20,034 bases of DNA from CAZEPJ01 sp964514105 (lineage in GTDB: Bacteria > Desulfobacterota > Desulfocorpusculales > Desulfocorpusculum), in assembly GCA_964514105.1 (NCBI GenBank), contig CAZEPJ010000080.1, positions 1 through 20,034 of the forward strand. The letters run 5' to 3'. Position numbers and translations under genes: made by a program. The notes beneath the pieces were generated by a model. The model worked only from the letters and a program-made list of their open reading frames with translations. It was not told where the DNA came from and did no database searches. Position 1 is the stretch's first letter. Each line of letters starts with the position of its first letter. Positions 15,056 through 20,034 of this stretch are shown here, piece by piece.

Positions 15056-16828
15056 TCAGGCGGACAACTTCAAGCGGGCCTTTTCCTGGAGCAAGTCCCG
15101 CATCCGACCCTCCAGACGGCGGAGGCTCTCTTCGTCTCGCTGCTCCCGGGCCCGGGCCATGGCCTCCTGCACCGCGCGCATCTGCCGTTCCATGGCCTTT
15201 TTCCTCAGGTGCCGCACGCACCCGTGGAGCACGGCCCCGGGATCCTCTCCCACCTCGTCCATGTGGGCCAGCAGATGGGACAGCCTCTGGGCCAGTTCGG
15301 GCTCCTGCACCGTCGTCTCCAAAGCCCCGTGTCCCGCCGCCCCACCCTGTCGGACCCATTGCACCACGAGGGCACCCAAAGCTCGATAGCTCGGGTCCTC
15401 CATCTCCTCGAGGATCTTTGCCTCCAGCCCCATCGCCAGAGACGGATCCTTCAGGAGAGCCTGGATGAGCAGCCGCTCGGCTTGGTGGCGCTGCTCGGGA
15501 CGCTTCGCCGCGCTGCCCGCCTCGGCAGGCCGGCGCGCCCCTTGTCGGAGCATCTCATGGATCCGCCTCTCCGATATCCTCAGCCTCTCGGCCAGCAAGG
15601 CCGCGTAATGGTCCCACGCCACAGGGTCCGGGAGCCGGCGGATCCTGGGAACGATCTCCCCCAGGGCCCGGATCTTCCCCTCGGGCCCCCTCAGGTCCGT
15701 CCGAGCCAGGACCCGCTCGAACCAGTAGTCCATCAGCGGGACAGCCCCGCGCAATTCCCGGCCAAAGGCCTCTCCCCCCACCTTCCGCACATACGAATCC
15801 GGATCGTGTCCGGGCGGGAGCCGCAACACCCGCCCCCATACCGCCGTCTCCAGACACAGATCCAGGGCCCTCAGGGTGGCCCTCTCGCCGGCCTCATCCG
15901 CGTCGAAGACGTGGATCACGTGGGGCGTATAGCGCCGGAGCCGCTGTAGATGCTCCGCGGTCAGGGCCGTGCCGAGGGTCGCCACGGCGTTTCGAATCCC
16001 GGACTGATACAGGCCGATGAGGTCCGTGTACCCCTCCACAACCAGCGCGGCATCTGCCTCCCGGATGGCCCCCCGTGCCAGGTGCAGGCCGTACAGGATC
16101 TTGCCCTTGGAGAAGAGGGGAGACTCGGGGCTGTTGATGTACTTGGGCAACTCCTCCCCGAGGCTTCTGGCCCCGAACCCGATGACCCGCCCCGCCTCGT
16201 CGTGAATGGGGAAGACCAGTCGGCCCCGAAACCTGTCGTAGTATCCCCCGTCCTTGCCGGGGATCACCAAGCCGGCGGCCTCGGCCAGGGCCAACGGTAC
16301 CGAGCGGCGCCGGAGGTGGTCCACCAGGTTGCGCCAACCCGGCGGCGCGAAGCCCAGCCCGAAGACTGCCTGGACCTCGGGCGCGATATCCCGGCGCCTC
16401 AGATAGCGCCGGGCCGGCTCGCCGGCCGGGGAAGCCAGCATCTCCCGGAAGAAGACCCCCGCCAGCTCATTGGCCTCCCCAAGCGCCTCGACTCGGTCCC
16501 TGCGACGCCGCTCGTCGGGAGGCAGACTCCGCTCGGGGATCTCCACGCCGACCTTGGCGGCCAGGGCGCGAACGGCCTCGGGAAACGTCATGTGCTGGAG
16601 CCGCATGAGGAAGTGGAAGGCGTTTCCCCCGGCACCACACCCGAAGCAGTGAAAGAACTGACGTCCTTCGTTCACATGAAAGGAAGGCTTGGAGTCGGAG
16701 TGAAACGGACACAACCCCTGATAGTTGCTTCCGATCTTCTTCAGCGGGACATGTTCCCCGACCAACTCCACAATGCTGGCGCGACCGAGGACCTCCGCGA
16801 TGACCTCTTCCGGAATAGGTCCCGCCAC
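15056..16828 (-). CDS. dnaG: DNA primase DnaG
   Basis: This 590-residue primase makes RNA primers at the replication fork. The N-terminal zinc-binding domain has C40, H43, C61 and C64 (CPFH and CFGC). The catalytic core includes the Toprim motifs VVEGYTD and HVFDADEAG. The C-terminal part is helical and charged, as expected for the DnaB-interacting domain. Two GTG codons are possible. GTG at 16828 is chosen because AGGAGG lies 5 nt upstream, whereas GTG at 16834 would overlap that site. yqeY precedes it by 30 bp and rpoD follows after 25 bp with a DnaA box between, so this is the core of the macromolecular synthesis operon. Confidence 0.97.
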   Translation of the reverse strand: MAGPIPEEVIAEVLGRASIVELVGEHVPLKKIGSNYQGLCPFHSDSKPSFHVNEGRQFFHCFGCGAGGNAFHFLMRLQHMTFPEAVRALAAKVGVEIPERSLPPDERRRRDRVEALGEANELAGVFFREMLASPAGEPARRYLRRRDIAPEVQAVFGLGFAPPGWRNLVDHLRRRSVPLALAEAAGLVIPGKDGGYYDRFRGRLVFPIHDEAGRVIGFGARSLGEELPKYINSPESPLFSKGKILYGLHLARGAIREADAALVVEGYTDLIGLYQSGIRNAVATLGTALTAEHLQRLRRYTPHVIHVFDADEAGERATLRALDLCLETAVWGRVLRLPPGHDPDSYVRKVGGEAFGRELRGAVPLMDYWFERVLARTDLRGPEGKIRALGEIVPRIRRLPDPVAWDHYAALLAERLRISERRIHEMLRQGARRPAEAGSAAKRPEQRHQAERLLIQALLKDPSLAMGLEAKILEEMEDPSYRALGALVVQWVRQGGAAGHGALETTVQEPELAQRLSHLLAHMDEVGEDPGAVLHGCVRHLRKKAMERQMRAVQEAMARAREQRDEESLRRLEGRMRDLLQEKARLKLSA

Positions 16829-16858
16829 CCCCACCTCCTCGGCTGGTTACCTCGAGCC

Positions 16859-17314
16859 TCAATCCCCCTGCGCGGAGAGGATTTCCTTGGCCATCTGCTG
16901 CACAATCCTTCCGTCGGCCTTCCCCTTGAACCGATCCATGGCCGCCTTCATGACCTTGCCCAGGTCCTTGGGCCCCTTGGCCCCCGTGGTCTGCACGATG
17001 TTCAAGAGGGCCTCCCGTACCTCCCGTTCCTCCAACTGCGCAGGCATGAAAGAGAGGACAACTTGAAGCTCGGCCTCCTCTTTCCGGACCAGGTCTTCCC
17101 GTTTTCCCAGTCTGAACTGTTCGATGGACTCCCGGGACCGTTTCACCAGGGATGCCAGGACGCCGACCTCCTCGGCCTCGGTCAACGGGCCACGCCTCTC
17201 GATCTCCCGGTTCTGAAGGCTGGCCCGGATCATCCGCAGGGCGGACAGCCTCCCCTTGTCCTTGGCCTTGACCGCGGCTGCCATCTCTCTCTGGATCTGC
17301 TCGGAAAGACCCAA
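16859..17314 (-). CDS. yqeY: GatB/YqeY-domain protein
   Basis: The 151-residue protein belongs to the YqeY family (COG1610), a stand-alone version of the tRNA-binding tail of the GatB amidotransferase subunit. Conserved features include LSALRMIRASLQNREIE and LTEAEEVGVLASLVKR in the N-terminal helical domain, and a C-terminal domain with GAKGPKDLGKVMKAAM. The start is TTG at 17314, because AGGGAGG lies 5 nt upstream and the resulting N-terminus lines up with Bacillus YqeY; an in-frame TTG at 17338 lacks such support. It leads the dnaG-rpoD operon in the place where rpsU plus yqeY is common elsewhere. Its exact role is not known. Confidence 0.93.
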   Translation of the reverse strand: MGLSEQIQREMAAAVKAKDKGRLSALRMIRASLQNREIERRGPLTEAEEVGVLASLVKRSRESIEQFRLGKREDLVRKEEAELQVVLSFMPAQLEEREVREALLNIVQTTGAKGPKDLGKVMKAAMDRFKGKADGRIVQQMAKEILSAQGD

Positions 17315-17346
17315 AGCCCCCTCCCTTGCGCGTTCCAAATCTACCT

Positions 17347-17376
17347 AGCATATACGCGTCACGGCCGGGAAGTCAA
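17347..17376 (-). promoter_or_regulatory. Candidate promoter of the yqeY-dnaG-rpoD operon
   Basis: On the minus strand TTGACT (17371-17376) and TATGCT (17347-17352) are 18 bp apart; a TATATG two bases earlier is an alternative -10. The hisI stop codon TGA lies inside the -35 box. Transcription would start near 17340. Confidence 0.5.
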
Positions 17377-17771
17377 CGATGCAAAGACGCACCGTACACC
17401 GCCTCCGGATCGAACACCGGGGTCTCGATCTCCTCCCAGGCCAGCCCCCGCAGGGCCCTGAAGAAACAGGATCGATGCCCCGTGTGACAGGCGGCCACCG
17501 CCTGACTCACCCGAACGAGCACCGCATCGCCGTCGCAGTCCAGCCGGATCTCCTTCGCCCGTTGGACGTGGCCCGATGACTCGCCCTTGCGCCAGAGCGC
17601 CTGTCGAGATCGACTCCAAAAATGGACCTGTCCGGTTTCCGCCGTGAGACGCAGCGCCTCGCGATTCATGTATCCGACCATGAGAATCCGTCCGTCCGCC
17701 ACATCCTGGATCACGGCCGTCACCAGTCCCCGGTCATCGAACCGGACTTCTTTCATCCAAGCTGCGGTCAT
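17373..17771 (-). CDS. hisI: Phosphoribosyl-AMP cyclohydrolase (HisI)
   Basis: This 132-residue enzyme opens the purine ring of phosphoribosyl-AMP in the third step of histidine synthesis. Metal and zinc ligands are evident: the D78-C79-D80-G-D82 cluster (DCDGD), C95 in ACHTG and C102 in SCFF. The family block HFWSRSR..LWRKGESSGH is intact. The protein ends after the cyclohydrolase domain, so the HisE pyrophosphohydrolase must be encoded elsewhere. The ATG overlaps the hisA stop (ATGA), indicating translational coupling. Its stop codon is embedded in the -35 box of a candidate promoter for the following operon. Confidence 0.97.
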   Translation of the reverse strand: MTAAWMKEVRFDDRGLVTAVIQDVADGRILMVGYMNREALRLTAETGQVHFWSRSRQALWRKGESSGHVQRAKEIRLDCDGDAVLVRVSQAVAACHTGHRSCFFRALRGLAWEEIETPVFDPEAVYGASLHR

Positions 17772-18502
17772 GGGCGCTTCCCCCGGACCATCTCCATGGC
17801 CTCCCCCAGGTCCAGGCTGCCCTCATAGAGCGCCCGCCCCACGATGACCCCCTCGATCCCGTGGTGGGCCACTTCCAGCAAGGCCGAGAGATCCTCCATC
17901 GTGGCCACCCCCCCCGAGGCGATGACGGGGACGGCGACAGAGCGCGCCACGTCTCGAGTGGCTTGGATGTTGACCCCTCCCCCCATGCCGTCCCGCTCCA
18001 CGTCCGTGTAGATGATCACGGCCACACCGGCTTCCTGGACGCGCCGGGCCAGATCCACGGCCTGAAGGTCGGTTGCGTCCTTCCATCCCCGGATGGCCAC
18101 TCGCCCCGCCCGGGCATCGATGGCCGCCGCCACCCGGCCCGGCCATCGACGGCAGGCCTCGGCCAGCAGATCCGTCCTCTCCACAGCCATCGTCCCCAGG
18201 ATGACCCGCTCCACCCCGGCCTCCAGGTAAGCCCCGGCGACCTCCAGATCCCGAATCCCGCCCCCCAGTTGCACGGGAATGGGGATGGCCTCGACGATCT
18301 GCTGGACCAGGCCGCGATTCCGAGGGGCGCCTGCCCACGAGCCGTCCAGGTCCACCACATGGAGCCGCTCGGCTCCTTGAGAAGACCAACGGCGGGCCAC
18401 CTCGACTGGATCGTGGGAGAAGACGGTCTGACGATTCGGGTCGCCCTGGTGGAGACGAACGGCCTTCCCGTCCAGGAGATCCACGGCGGGAATGATGATC
18501 AT
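17768..18502 (-). CDS. hisA: ProFAR isomerase HisA
   Basis: The 244-residue TIM-barrel enzyme isomerises the aminoaldose ProFAR to the aminoketose PRFAR in histidine synthesis. Catalytic D8 is in IPAVDLLDGKAVRL, and the second catalytic Asp is in YTDVERDGM. Phosphate-binding segments LGGGIRD and ASGGVATMEDL mark the two half-barrels. HisF is similar in fold, but the N-terminal LLDGKAVRLHQGD and the TDVERDG segment point to HisA. A weak GGAG precedes the ATG. The lipoprotein gene lies 27 bp upstream and hisI overlaps downstream. hisF, normally next door, is absent from the window. Confidence 0.96.
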   Translation of the reverse strand: MIIIPAVDLLDGKAVRLHQGDPNRQTVFSHDPVEVARRWSSQGAERLHVVDLDGSWAGAPRNRGLVQQIVEAIPIPVQLGGGIRDLEVAGAYLEAGVERVILGTMAVERTDLLAEACRRWPGRVAAAIDARAGRVAIRGWKDATDLQAVDLARRVQEAGVAVIIYTDVERDGMGGGVNIQATRDVARSVAVPVIASGGVATMEDLSALLEVAHHGIEGVIVGRALYEGSLDLGEAMEMVRGKRP

Positions 18503-18529
18503 GGCCCCGGAACGCTCCAGGTCGCCCTT

Positions 18530-19213
18530 TCACATGGGCATCTGCTTGACGATCTCCTGAACGCCGTACCGTCCCAGTTCATTGGCGGAGAGCCACTTGC
18601 TCCCCCTGCGGAGAAAGACGTTGAGGTCCAGGATGTTCTCCGAGAGGGCCTTCTGGGTCTCGTCGAAATTGCCCATCCAGAGGGTCTCGCCCGTCCGGAC
18701 CTCCACCAGGTACAGGTCGAAGGCCACCGAGGCCGGGTGATTGGAAGCGCTCCCGCTCCCCGTCTTGTCCCGGTATCGCCAGACCGTTCCCAGTAGCATG
18801 TGGTTGACCCCGATGGCCTGGCCGACCCGCATGGTCAACGAGAGCGGGGTGTCGCGATCGTCATCCTTGGGAGTGTTCGCATAGGCCCCCAAGGTCCTGT
18901 CCAGGGGTATGACCCTTTCGCCGTAGCGCTGGTACATGGCCTCATGGGCAAATCGGGTCAAGGTGCTGTCCGCCCCCGCGGCCACGTTGTCGGGATCGAA
19001 GGCCAGACGGCACAGGTTGCAGTTCAGGGTCTCGCGGACGTTGCTGGGGTGCCGCCCGGTGAAAAACGGCATCAACCCCACCTTGTCGATGCGCGACCCT
19101 GCCAGTGCGGGATGGGAATACGTCACCACTCGTTCGGGAGGCGCACATCCCTGGATGGCCACCCCAGAGATCACCGCCCACACGACCGTTGCCCAGAACG
19201 CCGTCCGCCTCAT
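18530..19213 (-). CDS. Lipoprotein of unknown function inside the his operon
   Basis: This 227-residue protein begins with a lipoprotein signal peptide: MRR, a hydrophobic stretch, then the lipobox AIQGC with acylated C23. The mature part starts with a proline-rich linker and contains VGLMPFF, an unusual pair C65 and C68 (NCNLC), GVNHMLLGTVWRYRDK and ETLWMGNFDETQKALSEN. The pattern of MPF, LLGTV and ETLW blocks recalls the CsgG/LpoB/TolB-N type of envelope protein that assembles or activates partners, but this is only resemblance. ATG at 19213 has AAGGA 7 nt upstream. It sits 22 bp after hisB and 27 bp before hisA, where hisH would often be, so it is co-transcribed with histidine genes without an obvious functional link. 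Confidence 0.82.
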   Translation of the reverse strand: MRRTAFWATVVWAVISGVAIQGCAPPERVVTYSHPALAGSRIDKVGLMPFFTGRHPSNVRETLNCNLCRLAFDPDNVAAGADSTLTRFAHEAMYQRYGERVIPLDRTLGAYANTPKDDDRDTPLSLTMRVGQAIGVNHMLLGTVWRYRDKTGSGSASNHPASVAFDLYLVEVRTGETLWMGNFDETQKALSENILDLNVFLRRGSKWLSANELGRYGVQEIVKQMPM

Positions 19214-19235
19214 CGCTCGATCCTTTCCGTCCAGG

Positions 19236-19823
19236 TCAATCCAGGGCGCCTTTGGTTGAGGGAATCCCCTTGACACGCTCGTCGCGGGAGAGGGCCTCCG
19301 CCAAGGCCCTGCCGAAGGCCTTGAACATGGCCTCCAGGGTGTGGTGGACCTCCTGTCCCTCCAGGGCGTGGACATGCAAGGTCATCCCCGCGTGGATGCT
19401 CAAGGCCCGGAAGAACTCCTGGATCAACGCCGCCGGGAATCTGCCCACGCTTTCACCCCGGGACGGGACACGGTAAACCAGGTAGGGCCTTCCGCTGATA
19501 TCCATGGCCACGGACACCAGGCTGTCGTCCATGGGCACCTGGGCATGGCCGAATCGGCGGATGCCCGAGCCATCCCCCAGGGCATTGCGGAGGGCCTTGC
19601 CCAGGCAGATACCGATATCCTCCACCGTGTGGTGAAAGTCGACCTCCAGATCCCCCCTGGCCCTCAAGGTGAGATCCAGGAACCCATGCTTGGCGGTCTG
19701 CTCCAGCATGTGATCCAAAAACGGGATGCCGGTGGCGATGTCGCACAGGCCGGTTCCGTCCAGGCGGAGGTCCACCTGCACCTGGGTTTCGGTTGTCTTC
19801 CTCTCCAGCGACGCCTGTCTCAC
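19236..19823 (-). CDS. hisB: Imidazoleglycerol-phosphate dehydratase HisB
   Basis: This 195-residue monofunctional enzyme dehydrates imidazoleglycerol phosphate to imidazoleacetol phosphate. Manganese-binding His/Glu motifs occur in the expected order: FLDHMLEQ, DFHHTVEDIGICLG, MDDSLV, FRALSIHAGMTLHV and EVHHTLEAMFKAFGRAL. The length fits the dehydratase without the HisB phosphatase domain of enterobacteria. The GTG start at 19823 has AGGG about 7 nt upstream. tRNA-Ala lies 81 bp upstream, and there is no clear terminator between them, so both may share the promoter near the window end. A lipoprotein gene follows after 22 bp. Confidence 0.97.
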   Translation of the reverse strand: MRQASLERKTTETQVQVDLRLDGTGLCDIATGIPFLDHMLEQTAKHGFLDLTLRARGDLEVDFHHTVEDIGICLGKALRNALGDGSGIRRFGHAQVPMDDSLVSVAMDISGRPYLVYRVPSRGESVGRFPAALIQEFFRALSIHAGMTLHVHALEGQEVHHTLEAMFKAFGRALAEALSRDERVKGIPSTKGALD

Positions 19824-19904
19824 CGCGCGGCCCTGCTTCCCGGGGGTATGTTGAGGGTAGGTCCCGGAACAGCCCCACAGGGGCGCATCCGGGCCCGGTG
19901 AATG

Positions 19905-19979
19905 TGGTGGAGATGAGGGGATTTGAACCCCCGACCCCTGCCTTGCGAAGGCAATGCTCTCCCGCTGAGCTACATCCCC
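19905..19979 (-). tRNA. tRNA-Ala (anticodon CGC)
   Basis: A complete 75-nt cloverleaf with encoded CCA is present. The acceptor stem GGGGATG/CATCTCC carries the G3-U70 pair that is the main identity element for alanyl-tRNA synthetase. The anticodon loop is TTCGCAA, giving CGC, which reads GCG codons. The T arm is GGGGG/CCCCT around TTCAAAT. Confidence 0.97.
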
Positions 19980-19993
19980 GTGAATTGGACAAA

Positions 19994-20020
19994 ACTATCA
20001 GATCTCACCTGGGGAGTCAA
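19994..20020 (-). promoter_or_regulatory. Promoter of tRNA-Ala and possibly the his genes
   Basis: On the minus strand TTGACT (20015-20020) is followed after 15 bp by GATAGT (19994-19999). The start would be near 19987, a few bases before the mature tRNA. The spacer is short, so the exact -10 is uncertain. Confidence 0.5.
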
Positions 20021-20034
20021 TATGGCCTTGGGAC

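Noticed and set aside
15950..17461. Plus-strand frame of 503 codons opposite dnaG and yqeY
   Set aside because: Both opposite genes have full family signatures; this frame shows none.
19214..19375. 54-codon extension of the lipoprotein upstream of its signal peptide
   Set aside because: It overlaps hisB and would bury the lipoprotein signal peptide; a ribosome-binding site supports 19213.

Overview
The window is about 20 kb of GC-rich bacterial chromosome, densely packed with housekeeping genes. The gene content and order fit a deltaproteobacterium in the broad sense (Desulfobacterota / Desulfuromonadota-like): his genes, yqeY, dnaG, rpoD, a tRNA, nif3, a COG1579 zinc-ribbon gene and rnpB in a row, plus a MurU/AmgK-like pair followed by an EI24-family gene and greA. 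I cannot name a genus. There are no insertion sequences, phage genes, CRISPR arrays or toxin/defence modules. No long stretch is unexplained.

Left part (1-9100). A consensus-like promoter drives a sugar-phosphate nucleotidyltransferase and an overlapping aminoglycoside-phosphotransferase-fold kinase, probably a sugar-activation pair of the MurU/AmgK type. A CysZ/EI24-type membrane protein converges on them and overlaps by 77 bp. greA follows; its leader contains a near-perfect intrinsic terminator between promoter and start codon. Next come glutamate dehydrogenase and, 33 bp downstream, a large pyruvate-phosphate-dikinase-like ATP-binding protein that lacks the phosphohistidine domain. Two small unknown membrane proteins converge after that. 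A 25-bp perfect palindrome lies just ahead of a PAP2-family phosphatase.

Middle (8190-13100). The PAP2 gene, nth (endonuclease III) and mltG (endolytic transglycosylase) overlap end to end in one operon. RNase P RNA (rnpB) lies on the minus strand, its 3' end 4 nt past the mltG stop. The COG1579 zinc-ribbon gene and nif3 family gene follow, also on the minus strand.

Right part (13100-20034). All genes are on the minus strand. Reading in the transcription direction: tRNA-Ala(CGC), hisB, a lipoprotein of unknown function, hisA, hisI, then yqeY, dnaG, rpoD and a CAU-anticodon tRNA that is probably Ile2. An intrinsic terminator lies beyond that tRNA. This is a macromolecular synthesis operon without rpsU, fused behind part of a histidine operon that lacks hisH and hisF here. 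A perfect DnaA box occupies the dnaG-rpoD junction.

The best leads are the greA leader terminator, the dikinase-like protein paired with gdh, the DnaA box before rpoD, the rpoD-tRNA junction and the lipoprotein inside the his genes. I did not find a clearly new multi-gene system.
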